From positions 372,001 to 436,000 of the forward strand of contig NZ_AUDC01000010.1 in NCBI RefSeq assembly GCF_000425265.1: 64,000 bases of DNA, given 5' to 3'. This DNA comes from Maridesulfovibrio zosterae DSM 11974. Lineage in GTDB: Bacteria; Desulfobacterota; Desulfovibrionia; Desulfovibrionales; Desulfovibrionaceae. The notes under the pieces were generated by a model, which did no database searches, was not told where the DNA came from, and saw nothing but the letters and a program-made list of their open reading frames with translations. Position 1 is the first letter of the stretch, and every line of letters starts with the position of its first letter. Shown piece after piece: positions 9,254 to 17,919 of the stretch. The translations under genes and the position numbers were made by a program.

Positions 9254-10414
9254 ATGAATACCAGAACTATTTTAAGCACTATCCTTATTCTTATCTTTAC
9301 AGCCATGCCCGTAATGGCTCAAGAGGACTGCTCCTCCATATTTAAGACAGAACTTGAAAGTGTTCCAGGTATCAAAGCGGTTGTTCAAGATCAAAATGGC
9401 TTCTTGACCATATTAAATTCTGATAACAAAACAGATGTCATTAAGGCTGTCTCAGCAATTAAAAACCTGCGTAAATCCAATCAGGTAAAGCAATGCGACT
9501 TTTCAGGAGTTGCAGTTGTAATAATGGACAGTAATTTTGAACTTACCAAAAGTGCAACTTCAACCCTTAATAAAACCAAAATCAGCAAGCTGCTCTATAA
9601 GTATATTTACGCCCTAAGCCCTGTCGAAGTAGAAGAAAACCTTCATGGCTATGAAAAACTTTCTGAACTTTCTCCACAAAACAGATACTATGCTGAGCGT
9701 ATTAAGCATTATACAAAACGAATTAATCTGATTAAGAGCAGAAATAATTTTATCACCAAATGCCTTAGCGAAATTCGCAAAAATAAAAATATTGCTGACC
9801 TTAAAATAAAAAAAGATTTCTATCTGTTCATAACGGAAACAGAAACACCGCTTGCCAGTGCTGAAAAATTCCTTAACAAAATGGCGAAATCAACACCTAA
9901 GCCGGATAAAGACCTCTGCATTATTTCCTACAGTAAAAATCTCGAAAAAAAGGAAACCAGTTGTCCAGCAGAGTACGAGAACGACCTTGCAAATAATGAG
10001 GAAGAACTCCTTATGCATCATGTTCAGTCCATTCCAAGCTATAAAATTCAAGAGAACATCAACGGCTATGCTGCGTTGAAAAAGCTGAATCCTAGCTCTA
10101 CACTATACACTGGAAAGTATGAGGCATATAAAGCTAAACAAAAAATATTTGACAAATTTGTGCACATTAAAACAGCCGCAGGTAACAATATATTTACCAA
10201 GACCAATCCCAAAGGCTCAATCCTTTTTGCCACAATAAATAACAACGCTGTTAATGGAAAATCAAAATCTACTAATAAAAGACTGTTTGAGACCTTGGCA
10301 TCATACTATCAGCGAGCAGGCAGTCCCTATCCAAAGTGTGTACTTAAAAATACTTCCGGTGAGACTCTTGGGATTATCAGCTGTAATAAAAATGGATGTA
10401 ATTTCAAACAATAA
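9254..10414 (+). CDS. Secreted protein of unknown function with duplicated module
   Basis: I do not recognise this 386-residue protein as a named family. Residues 1-22 form a signal peptide ending PVMAQ. Two copies of a short helical module are visible, around residues 118-160 and 255-295, sharing the pattern x-N-hydrophobic-x-GY-x-x-L-x-x-L-x-P-x-x-x-x-Y followed by K/R and Y. The C-terminal part (from about 300) is Lys/Asn rich and ends in a Cys cluster (CVLKN, ISCNKNGC). Modules of this kind occur in many bacterial envelope proteins of unknown function. A periplasmic location is inferred. The start is supported by AAGGTG about 9 bp upstream. A strong terminator follows at 10460. Confidence 0.7.
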   Translation: MNTRTILSTILILIFTAMPVMAQEDCSSIFKTELESVPGIKAVVQDQNGFLTILNSDNKTDVIKAVSAIKNLRKSNQVKQCDFSGVAVVIMDSNFELTKSATSTLNKTKISKLLYKYIYALSPVEVEENLHGYEKLSELSPQNRYYAERIKHYTKRINLIKSRNNFITKCLSEIRKNKNIADLKIKKDFYLFITETETPLASAEKFLNKMAKSTPKPDKDLCIISYSKNLEKKETSCPAEYENDLANNEEELLMHHVQSIPSYKIQENINGYAALKKLNPSSTLYTGKYEAYKAKQKIFDKFVHIKTAAGNNIFTKTNPKGSILFATINNNAVNGKSKSTNKRLFETLASYYQRAGSPYPKCVLKNTSGETLGIISCNKNGCNFKQ

Positions 10415-10459
10415 GACCCATCATACTGAACTAACTAATTTATACAATTCACTATAGAA

Positions 10460-10500
10460 TAAGGGCAAAATTGATTAATCAATTTTGCCCTTATTTATTT
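10460..10500 (+). terminator. Intrinsic terminator
   Basis: A near-perfect inverted repeat (AAGGGCAAAATTGATT with its complement) is followed by TTATTTATTT. It ends the secreted-protein gene. The convergent membrane-protein gene ends at 10527 and may use the opposite strand of the same hairpin. Confidence 0.85.
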
Positions 10501-10526
10501 TTACATTGATACCCTGTTTATAATTC

Positions 10527-11492
10527 TCAAGTTGTCACAAGAAAATATATAACTCCTACCAAAACCAGACTTACAGCCCGTAAACCCTGATTATATAAAA
10601 TAAGCTTAAAAGCCATCTTACTTCTGAATATCCCGGCATAATAAGGTAGTTGGTGGCGGATGGCCCGCATAGGGGTTGAAAGAATATTACCTACCATCAA
10701 AGCAAGAACAATATCGCGAGGTTCAAGCGTACCGGCTCCAAGTAATGAACCTGCCGCGGCAAGACCTGCCGTAAACTCAGCTACTAGACTAAAAGCAATT
10801 ACGCCAAATATTTTAGGATTTAACCATGAAAGAAAAGTCAGGTGTTCACTTAGATAAGTCTGAAAAGAAGCAAAAAAACCATAATGTCGCAAAAAGAAAA
10901 AAGCTACATATATAGGTATAGTAATATAAATGACTCTAGGTAACCTTCTCTTCAGACGCTTTAATGCTTTAGCCAATATATCGCTAAAAGAAGCGGACTC
11001 ATTCTCTTTAAGTTTACTTAATACATTGCCACAGCAGGTATCTTCAGGGAGTGAAAACCGTCCCCAGAGAACAATTGCCCCGGTCCTTACGAAAGCAGCA
11101 AGTAAAGTAAGGCCAACATAAATAAATGCCACACTGCCTATAAACGGAGCAGCGATAAAAAATACCGTGGGCATATGCAGAAAATAGGTTGGCAGACTGT
11201 TAAAAAGGTTTGAAATTACCAGCTCCCGATCAGAGATTTCACCTTTTTCATAAGCCTCAGAAAGCATAGAGTTTGCGGCCACGCCTGAAAAAAAGGCCAA
11301 AGCAAAACTCGCCCCGCTTATATCTTTAAGCCTACCGGCCCTGATAAGCGGGGTTGCAACTCTCCCCATAGCCCTAGTCCACCTCAGCCCCTCTACAATA
11401 TTTCCTACCAAGAGTCCTAGACTGATAAATAAAATTAGCCTGATTAATGGCCAGCCCAGTTCGCTCCAAAGAACTTCAGGAGAAAAAGACAA
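10527..11492 (-). CDS. GATE/nucleoside-recognition-like membrane protein
   Basis: The 321-residue protein has about eight hydrophobic segments (for example LIRLILFISLGLLVGNIVEG, FIYVGLTLLAAFV, VIYITIPIYVAFFFL). Paired glycine/alanine-rich segments such as SGASFALAFFSGVAANSMLSEA and EFTAGLAAAGSLLGAG look like the gate (nucleoside recognition) fold found in SpmA/SpmB-type and related inner-membrane proteins. The transported or sensed substrate is unknown. The best start is TTG at 11492, 6 bp after the stop of the upstream small gene, with TAGG as a weak ribosome-binding site, so the two are likely co-translated. Confidence 0.65.
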   Translation of the reverse strand: MSFSPEVLWSELGWPLIRLILFISLGLLVGNIVEGLRWTRAMGRVATPLIRAGRLKDISGASFALAFFSGVAANSMLSEAYEKGEISDRELVISNLFNSLPTYFLHMPTVFFIAAPFIGSVAFIYVGLTLLAAFVRTGAIVLWGRFSLPEDTCCGNVLSKLKENESASFSDILAKALKRLKRRLPRVIYITIPIYVAFFFLRHYGFFASFQTYLSEHLTFLSWLNPKIFGVIAFSLVAEFTAGLAAAGSLLGAGTLEPRDIVLALMVGNILSTPMRAIRHQLPYYAGIFRSKMAFKLILYNQGLRAVSLVLVGVIYFLVTT

Positions 11493-11498
11493 TTAAAC

Positions 11499-11768
11499 CT
11501 ACTTTGTTTTCCATGTATCTGTTTTGGTAATACTTAAATCAGAATCACGATTTTTAACAACTCCGGCAGCCACTAACTCTTCAAGCGCACTATTAAAATC
11601 AACCTCTTCTCCACTCCACTTTTCAATGCAGCTATGGACAGTAATTCCTTCAGTGCTTGCTTTACAATTTTTTTCAGCATCAATTTTGCTTCCAGCCATT
11701 CCCTCAATAAGCAAAAAGAGTGACACTGCTTCAACAGACAATCCAAGATCAAAAATAGATTTTGCCAT
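11499..11768 (-). CDS. Small conserved cytoplasmic protein, unknown function
   Basis: This is an 89-residue acidic protein with no signal peptide or membrane segment. It is supported as a real gene by a strong GGAGG 7 bp before its ATG and by tight coupling (6-bp gap) to the downstream GATE-type membrane protein. The central VDFNSALEELVAAGVVK looks like a winged-helix fragment, but this is too short to assign. No family was recognised. Confidence 0.6.
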   Translation of the reverse strand: MAKSIFDLGLSVEAVSLFLLIEGMAGSKIDAEKNCKASTEGITVHSCIEKWSGEEVDFNSALEELVAAGVVKNRDSDLSITKTDTWKTK

Positions 11769-11883
11769 AAGATTCCTCCAGATTTAAAAATATGCTTTCA
11801 AGAAAGTATACTTGAACAGTTACAAGTGCCAGTGAAAAAACATACAACTTTCCCCGAAATATTTTTAATCAAATAGGCATAAA

Positions 11884-11918
11884 ACGGGTAAACACTTTGA
11901 AAAAAAGTATCTACCCGT
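11884..11918 (-). terminator. Intrinsic terminator of panB
   Basis: On the reverse strand an ACGGGTA/TACCCGT stem, extended by partially paired inner bases, is followed by TTTTAT. It lies 53 bp beyond the panB stop codon. Confidence 0.7.
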
Positions 11919-11970
11919 CATTCTGAATCTTATTTAATGGACTTTCTTTAGTACGAAGAAACTCTAAAAA

Positions 11971-12819
11971 CTAAGTTCTTTCTTTTAGCATAGTCCTGAA
12001 CAATTTGAGCTCACTTTCAGCCATATTGCTGAAATTAGCTGGTGCCGGAAATTCACATTTCTCAACCTCGTCAACGTACTTCTTGATTGCAGCAATGCTT
12101 TCACCTCGAAGCTGTGCATACTTTTTAACAAACATAGGAACAAAGCGATCAAAAAGCCCCAGAATATCGTGATAAACCAGTACCTGCCCATCTGTATGCA
12201 GTCCTGCCCCGATTCCAATCACGGGGATTGACAGGCGTTCAGCTATTTCCTGCGCAACTTCGCTAGGTACAGCTTCAAGAACAATTGAAAAACACCCTGC
12301 ATTTTCTAACGCAAGAGCTTCATCAACAAGAGCGCAAGCTGATCTTGCATTTTTTCCCTGCGCTTTAAAGCCTCCGAACCGTGCCACATGTTGCGGTGTC
12401 AAACCGATATGGCCCTGCACAGGGATACCGGAATCAACTATAGCCCTGACATGCTCCAGAAAAGGAAAACCACCTTCGAGCTTAACTGCCCGTGCTCCTG
12501 TTCTACTTAAAAACCTGCCCGCATTCTCAACTGCCATTGAGACCGATGACTGATAAGACATAAAAGGCATATCACCTACGATAAGTGCCCTGCTTACACC
12601 ACGCGAAACAGCTGCTGTGTGGTGCAGCATATCATCCATAGTTACAGCTAAAGTATCATCATATCCGAGAACAACCATACCGAGTGAATCTCCCACAAGA
12701 ATCATGTCGACTCCGGCTTCATCAGCAATCTGCCCTGAAGGATAATCATAGGCGGTCACCATAGAAATTTTGCGCTGCCCTTTAAGGGCCAGGATATCTG
12801 GTGCTGTTACTTTTTTCAT
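11971..12819 (-). CDS. panB: 3-methyl-2-oxobutanoate hydroxymethyltransferase
   Basis: PanB adds a hydroxymethyl group from methylenetetrahydrofolate to 2-oxoisovalerate to make ketopantoate, the first step of pantothenate synthesis. At 282 residues it is slightly longer than the roughly 264 of E. coli. Characteristic segments are KISMVTAYDYPSGQIADEAG, ILVGDSLGMVVLGYDDT (metal-binding Asp and the substrate loop), KLEGG, GHIGLTPQ and PVIGIGAG. The ATG at 12819 follows AAGGAAA. It is monocistronic here, with no panC or panD nearby, but the pathway is continued by coaBC at 49.6-50.8 kb. Confidence 0.97.
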   Translation of the reverse strand: MKKVTAPDILALKGQRKISMVTAYDYPSGQIADEAGVDMILVGDSLGMVVLGYDDTLAVTMDDMLHHTAAVSRGVSRALIVGDMPFMSYQSSVSMAVENAGRFLSRTGARAVKLEGGFPFLEHVRAIVDSGIPVQGHIGLTPQHVARFGGFKAQGKNARSACALVDEALALENAGCFSIVLEAVPSEVAQEIAERLSIPVIGIGAGLHTDGQVLVYHDILGLFDRFVPMFVKKYAQLRGESIAAIKKYVDEVEKCEFPAPANFSNMAESELKLFRTMLKERT

Positions 12820-13143
12820 TTTATTTCCTTATAAGTTAAGTCTGCTAAACATGTCAGCTTTTAAGCCGGAGAGTGCATAAGAAGTGCGATATGAGCAGTT
12901 GAGATGGGAATCGTCAACCCTAGTGAAAAATTTGTCATTGTACACGGCTTAATCAAAAAAGACTGGTATTAAATATAACACCATGAAGATTACAATTTCA
13001 CCTATCAATTTATTCAGGATATATCCCTTTACCTTTTAAAAAATCTCAAAAAAAGATAGGATAAAGTATTCATCATATAACCACATACCGGTAAAAATTT
13101 AAAAGTAAATATACCCTTATAAAAACACTTACACTCCACAATA
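12820..13143. other. Intergenic region between divergent panB and the cyclase
   Basis: The 324-bp AT-rich spacer must hold the divergent promoters of panB and the cyclase-solute-binding-protein pair. A TATAAA near 13117 is a possible -10 for the cyclase, without a clear -35. I see no strong inverted repeat or known regulatory motif. Confidence 0.4.
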
Positions 13144-15300
13144 ATGAAAAGATATCTCCCCCTATACATCAACATACTGAGTATGTTTATTTTCCTTGCA
13201 AGTATGATTGTATTTAGTGTTGTTTCATACGGATATATAAGAAACTCAGACATTGCCCTCTTATCTGCAAAACAACTGATACGGCAGACAGGTTCATCAA
13301 TCGGAGAAAAAACGCAACGTATATTTGATACTGCTTTTATGACAGCCAATACCTATGTTTCGTTCCCCGAAATTGGGGAGAAAGCATCACTTCACTCACA
13401 CCCGATGAGCAATGTTTTTTTTAAATTTTTACAAGAAAATCCTGATTTTACTTCTGTCTACATGGGTTTCTCTGACGGTGACTTTTTTCTTATCTCATCT
13501 CTACGGGGGCGGGAAGCTATGAAAAAACAAAAACATATTCCTGATTATGCGCTCTGGTATACTCAGACAATAGGTCACCTTCCTGACGGGACCAGATATG
13601 AACTGACCAAATACCTTGATAAAGGGCTTTGTATTATAGGATCTCAATCCAGTATAAATGTAAAATATGACCCGAGAAATAGATCTTGGTTTAAAAATGC
13701 AGAAACTACAGATGTAGCAGTTTTAAGTGATGTATACGTCTTTGCACTCGCGGAAGAGCCGGGACTGACAGTATCAAAGCGCTTTGACAGTGAAGTGTCA
13801 GGAGTGCTTGGAGTAGATTTATCCTTGGCAAATATATCAAACTTCATGAAGAAAGAACAAGTCGGCAAGGAATGTGAAATAATAATTTTTGAAAATTCTG
13901 GAGAATTATACGGCTATCAAGATCTTGAGAAGCTTACTTCCAGTATATACTGGAATAGTGACAAAACAATAAAAACAGTTACTGTATCAGGCCTTAAAAA
14001 GAATGTTCTCAACTCACTGGTAAGAAGTACAAAAGAAAATAATATAAATGATTTTCAAACTCAGCATCTTGTAGTAGACGATGTTTCCTATATATCTCTG
14101 ATCGACCCCCTTCCTACAGAATACGGTAAAAAGCTGTTTCTTGCCATCGCCGTTCCTGAAAGATTCTTTACTGGCCCTATTGCAATAATAGGAAAACAAA
14201 CTCTTCTTGTTTCCCTTGGTATATTAATTATATTTCTCCCTATTATCTTTATTGCAGCCAAAAGACTTAGTCTTCCCCTAAAAATATTAACTGAAGAAGT
14301 TAAGAAAATTCAAGACTTTAAGCTTGAGACACCGATAATGATCAAATCAAATATAATTGAAATACGAGATCTTTCCAATGCAACAGAAACAATGCGGGAG
14401 ACCCTCAATGCATTCGGAAGTTATATCCCCAGACCGCTGGTTGAATCTATGATAGTAAACAAAATCACTCCTAAACTTGGGGGAAGAAGGCAACGACTTA
14501 CCATCATGTTCACCGACATACAGGATTTTACATCCATCTCTGAAAATATGTCTCCGGAAAAACTTATGCGGAGCATCACCAGCTACCTGAAAACAATGGG
14601 GCAAGCTGTTTTAAATAACGATGGAACAATTGATAAGTATATAGGTGACTCCATCATGGCCTTCTGGAATGCTCCGGTAGCAAATACTTTACACGCTCAA
14701 TTGAGCTGCCTGGCAGCATTACAATGCCGTGACCTACTGAAAAAATTTAATTCTGAATGCAAAAACAATAATGAACCTGTGTTATTAACAAGATTTGGGA
14801 TTCATACAGGGGATGCAATTGTCGGAAATATTGGGTCATCTGACAGAATGGATTATACAGCCATCGGAGCATCCGTAAATATTGCCTCCCGTTTGGAAGG
14901 CCTGAATAAATTCTTCGGGACTGAAATTCTGGTAAGTGAAACCACCATGAAAGAAACAGGAGATATCTTCCAATTTCGTTTTGCGGGGAAGGTCGTTCCT
15001 AAAGGGACATCTGTAGCGCTCGGAGTATATGAACTACTTGGTACGCGGTGCGATTCTTCAAAAGAGTTTGAACCATACGCAGTTGCTCCTTTAGTGGTAA
15101 CACAAGTGAATGAATGGGAATTTGCCTTTGCAGCATTACTACGTGGCGAGTTTTATAAATCAGCCTCAGCCCTGTCCTCATACATTGAAAAGTATGGTCC
15201 GGATTCACTGGTTAACTACTACCTGACTCTAGCACAAAAATATGTATCCAATCCGCCAGATGAGTCCTGGTTGGGGGAGATAGTTTTCGATGCAAAATAA
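13144..15300 (+). CDS. Cache-domain class III adenylate/guanylate cyclase
   Basis: The 718-residue protein has an N-terminal membrane segment (about 8-30), a large periplasmic region resembling a double Cache sensor (about 35-340, including the RNRSWF motif near 175), a second membrane segment (about 350-375), a HAMP-like linker and a class III cyclase domain from about 445. The two metal-binding aspartates are in MFTDIQDF (Asp458) and YIGDSIMAFW (Asp502), and GASVNIASRLEG carries the transition-state Arg/Asn positions, so it looks catalytically competent. It is likely to make cAMP in response to a periplasmic ligand. The C-terminal tail (about 635-718) is TPR-like. Its 3' end overlaps the solute-binding-protein gene by 11 bp, so the two are translationally coupled. 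Confidence 0.9.
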   Translation: MKRYLPLYINILSMFIFLASMIVFSVVSYGYIRNSDIALLSAKQLIRQTGSSIGEKTQRIFDTAFMTANTYVSFPEIGEKASLHSHPMSNVFFKFLQENPDFTSVYMGFSDGDFFLISSLRGREAMKKQKHIPDYALWYTQTIGHLPDGTRYELTKYLDKGLCIIGSQSSINVKYDPRNRSWFKNAETTDVAVLSDVYVFALAEEPGLTVSKRFDSEVSGVLGVDLSLANISNFMKKEQVGKECEIIIFENSGELYGYQDLEKLTSSIYWNSDKTIKTVTVSGLKKNVLNSLVRSTKENNINDFQTQHLVVDDVSYISLIDPLPTEYGKKLFLAIAVPERFFTGPIAIIGKQTLLVSLGILIIFLPIIFIAAKRLSLPLKILTEEVKKIQDFKLETPIMIKSNIIEIRDLSNATETMRETLNAFGSYIPRPLVESMIVNKITPKLGGRRQRLTIMFTDIQDFTSISENMSPEKLMRSITSYLKTMGQAVLNNDGTIDKYIGDSIMAFWNAPVANTLHAQLSCLAALQCRDLLKKFNSECKNNNEPVLLTRFGIHTGDAIVGNIGSSDRMDYTAIGASVNIASRLEGLNKFFGTEILVSETTMKETGDIFQFRFAGKVVPKGTSVALGVYELLGTRCDSSKEFEPYAVAPLVVTQVNEWEFAFAALLRGEFYKSASALSSYIEKYGPDSLVNYYLTLAQKYVSNPPDESWLGEIVFDAK

Positions 15301-16672
15301 AAAAAGATTCTTTAGAACATTTTATGCAATACGAATGGTTACAATATGTATTTTACTTACATGCAGTCTTGCCAAGACCTCATATGCCTCAACATCAATC
15401 GTTTTCTGGACAACAGAAATTGAACCATCAAGACAGGCTGTTATCAAATATCTGGCCCAGGCTTTCATGATCTTTAATCCAGATATTAGTATCAGCATCA
15501 GAGGAGTTGAAGAAAACAATATCGCAAAGGTCTTGAAGCAGGCTATAAAGTCACACGAAAGCCCTGATGTAATCAGCTGTGCATCTGACCTGATCATATC
15601 TTTTTGCTATAATGGATGGATGAATTGTCCCGGAACAAAACTTGTTATTAATAATATAGGTAAAAATATTTTTTTTCCCGGAGCTTTAAACAAGCTTCAA
15701 CTTTCTAACAAAGAGTACTGTGGCATTCCTTTCAATGGCTGGGTGCAAGGAATTTGGTACCGCAGAGACTGGTTTAAAAAAAATGGTTTAGACCCCCCAG
15801 ATAGCTGGGAAAATATTTTAAAGGCAGCAAAGACACTACATAAGCCGGAAATAGGACAATACGGAATACTAATCGGCACCCGAAGTGATGCATATGCAGA
15901 ACAAATTTTTACCCACCTTGCACTTTCAGCTGGAGTGAAAGAATTTTCTAAAAATGGAGAAGTGACCTTTGACTCACCGGAAACAGTCAAAACTTTAAAA
16001 TTTTACAAAGAATTATCAAGTTACTCACCCCCAGGGCCACAATGGTGGAGAGGAAGGGATTATTATCTTCAGGGCAAACTTGCCATGATGTTCTACTCTA
16101 CTTTCATCATGGATGACCTTGCAATTCCTTCAATCGCAGCCAACTCACTTACGGGAGATAATTTCAATGAATTGACCGGAGCAGAATATGATTACAGTTT
16201 ACTAAAAAATACAGGGATGATCTCAAGCATAAAAGGGACACGTAAAGCCGGATTCGGAGTTGTTCATGCCTTGGGACTCCTAAAAAGCGGTAATAGAAAT
16301 AAAGAAGCGGCAGCGGCAAGATTCGTGAATTTCCTTTTCAGAAAGGATGCATACATAACATGGCTGCACATGGTCCCAGGAGGAATGCTGCCTGTATTGA
16401 AAGGTATTACAGAAGATGATGCATTTTACAGAGATGCTCAGGGTGTTTTCCATAAATATTCGCGGCAGCGGGCTAAAGCAATAGTTTCCGGTTTTGACTC
16501 GCTGAAAAGCTTCAGTTTTACTGATGGAGTGCTTATTCCCAAGGCTGCCCACTCATCAGCAGAATGCATAATAATGAATATGGTCGACGAAGCCTTGAAT
16601 AAAAATATACCAATTAAGCAAGCCGTATCAAATGCTGCTCTAAAAATGAAAAAGATATCTGCCGCACGGTAA
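15290..16672 (+). CDS. Extracellular solute-binding protein (family 1, sugar type)
   Basis: This is a 460-residue periplasmic binding protein with a signal peptide (about 1-33, ending SYA) and a family 1 fold: IVFWTTEIEPSRQAVIKYLAQAF at the N-terminus, then GIPFNGWVQGIWYRRDWFKKNG and GKLAMMFYS, typical of carbohydrate ABC binding proteins. No permease or ATPase gene is adjacent. Instead the gene overlaps the 3' end of a Cache-type cyclase, so it may present a ligand to the cyclase sensor rather than feed a transporter; this is an inference from context. The starting ATG is inside the cyclase gene. Confidence 0.85.
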   Translation: MQNKKRFFRTFYAIRMVTICILLTCSLAKTSYASTSIVFWTTEIEPSRQAVIKYLAQAFMIFNPDISISIRGVEENNIAKVLKQAIKSHESPDVISCASDLIISFCYNGWMNCPGTKLVINNIGKNIFFPGALNKLQLSNKEYCGIPFNGWVQGIWYRRDWFKKNGLDPPDSWENILKAAKTLHKPEIGQYGILIGTRSDAYAEQIFTHLALSAGVKEFSKNGEVTFDSPETVKTLKFYKELSSYSPPGPQWWRGRDYYLQGKLAMMFYSTFIMDDLAIPSIAANSLTGDNFNELTGAEYDYSLLKNTGMISSIKGTRKAGFGVVHALGLLKSGNRNKEAAAARFVNFLFRKDAYITWLHMVPGGMLPVLKGITEDDAFYRDAQGVFHKYSRQRAKAIVSGFDSLKSFSFTDGVLIPKAAHSSAECIIMNMVDEALNKNIPIKQAVSNAALKMKKISAAR

Positions 16673-16686
16673 CCACTTTGCAATAA

Positions 16687-16712
16687 GAAAAGCCCGGATG
16701 AAGCCGGGCTTA
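16687..16712 (-). terminator. Intrinsic terminator for the S24 regulator gene
   Basis: The stem AGCCCGG/CCGGGCT is followed on the reverse strand by TTTTCTT. It lies just past the stop of the reverse-strand regulator and may also stop forward transcripts from the solute-binding-protein gene, although the forward side has no T-run. Confidence 0.7.
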
Positions 16713-16736
16713 AAAAGATGTATCATAAATAAAAAT

Positions 16737-17423
16737 CTATACGTCCTGCATTACCCAGATCACCCGTCCTACGACATATTTTTCCTGATCTTCAACAGCA
16801 ATATACTGCTCAGGATGTTTATCGTCTTCAGGGCGCAGAATAAAACGTGAATTTTCAGGATCAAAGAAAACTCTACGAATAACTACACCCTGATGAGGAA
16901 CATGTACTGCGTAAATATCTCCAGCCATGAGTCTTCTTTGCGTATCATCAATTCCAGCAAAAGCATCTCTCCTGATAGCAGGCTCCATGGAAGAACCTTC
17001 AACCTTAAGTACGATCAGAGATGTTCTGTAAAAAGTTTCCGGTATATTCAGTTCAGAAATCTGCTGTGGCTTCCATGTATCAGCACTGACATCTTCTCCG
17101 GCCATTGAAGAAACCGGTACAATCCTGCCTCTGGACTGGATTTGACCATACTGCGCGGTTGTCTCGCTTAAAATAGTATCAGCAGCTATTTTTCCTTTAT
17201 CCGGTTTAAGATAAACAGGCTCAATCCCGTCAGACAACCACTCAGGATTTAGGCCGTGAGTTCTGTAAAGTTTGACATACCATTCAGCGGGAATAGAGCT
17301 CCGCCTTTTTGCATCAGAGATGCTGGACTGACGTATATTGAGAATTTCGGCAAGCTGAACTTGAGTCCTGGTGCCGGTAGCCTTTTTAATTCTTTCCAAG
17401 CTTTCATCAAACCATTTTGACAC
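16737..17423 (-). CDS. CI/LexA-like repressor with S24 peptidase-type domain
   Basis: The 228-residue protein joins an N-terminal helix-turn-helix of phage CI type (about 5-65, with TQVQLAEILNIRQSSISDAKRR) to a C-terminal S24 fold (about 100-225). It has an Ala108-Gly109 pair in SSMAGED at the expected autocleavage position and the nucleophile Ser145 in VEGSSMEP. The position of the catalytic Lys (VTVKR in LexA) is occupied by Arg183 in VVIRRVF, so self-cleavage may be lost. It probably represses its own and other promoters. The GTG start at 17423 is fixed by AGGAGG 8 bp upstream. It has no prophage neighbours. Confidence 0.88.
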   Translation of the reverse strand: MSKWFDESLERIKKATGTRTQVQLAEILNIRQSSISDAKRRSSIPAEWYVKLYRTHGLNPEWLSDGIEPVYLKPDKGKIAADTILSETTAQYGQIQSRGRIVPVSSMAGEDVSADTWKPQQISELNIPETFYRTSLIVLKVEGSSMEPAIRRDAFAGIDDTQRRLMAGDIYAVHVPHQGVVIRRVFFDPENSRFILRPEDDKHPEQYIAVEDQEKYVVGRVIWVMQDV

Positions 17424-17919
17424 GCCCTAACCTCCTGAGAAAATTCTGTGCAAATAAATCAAGATAAAGTAATTATGCTAAAAATTAGCTGAGAGAAAAT
17501 GCACCCATCATTTCCCGTTGAACAACTCTTGAATAGAAATACCCTGTAGCGCTTTTAGCATGAAATCCTATAGCAGCAAAGGACTTATACAATGCATCTT
17601 AATACAGTAGAAAACACCTGTATTGCAACTTATGTAAATTATTTTACCAACAAGGCCTAATCACATAACCATATAATGCATATACACTATATTAAATACA
17701 TACTACACGTATTATTTATAACAATATTACAAATAGCAATATAGCTTAATAAATATAAAGTTCAAAATTAATAACCTTGCTTCAACACTCAACAGCGAAA
17801 AAACGAACATGACTTAAACAGTGCCCTATGTAAGCTTTTCTTACCAACGAAAGCAAGAACACATATAGTATACAAAGATTCCACTCATCTTCGATAACTG
17901 CCAATTATAAACTATAAAA
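17424..17919. other. Intergenic region upstream of the S24 regulator, with inverted repeats
   Basis: This 496-bp AT-rich stretch is the leader of the regulator gene. It holds GCTAA-AAA-TTAGC at 17477-17489, a 9-mer ATGCTAAAA at 17475-17483 that recurs inverted at 17553-17561, and AATACAG-N10-CTGTATT at 17601-17624. These are plausible operators for an autoregulating dimer. The rest shows no coding signal. Confidence 0.5.
17601..17624. promoter_or_regulatory. Candidate operator AATACAG-N10-CTGTATT
   Basis: Perfect 7-bp inverted arms are separated by 10 bp, about 180 bp before the start of the S24-type repressor. The spacing suits a dimeric helix-turn-helix protein. It is not a standard LexA box, in which the order is CTG-N10-CAG. 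Confidence 0.4.

Noticed and set aside
17601-17624. Classical LexA/SOS box
   Set aside because: The arms are ACAG...CTGT, the reverse order of CTG-N10-CAG, so it is not a standard SOS box.
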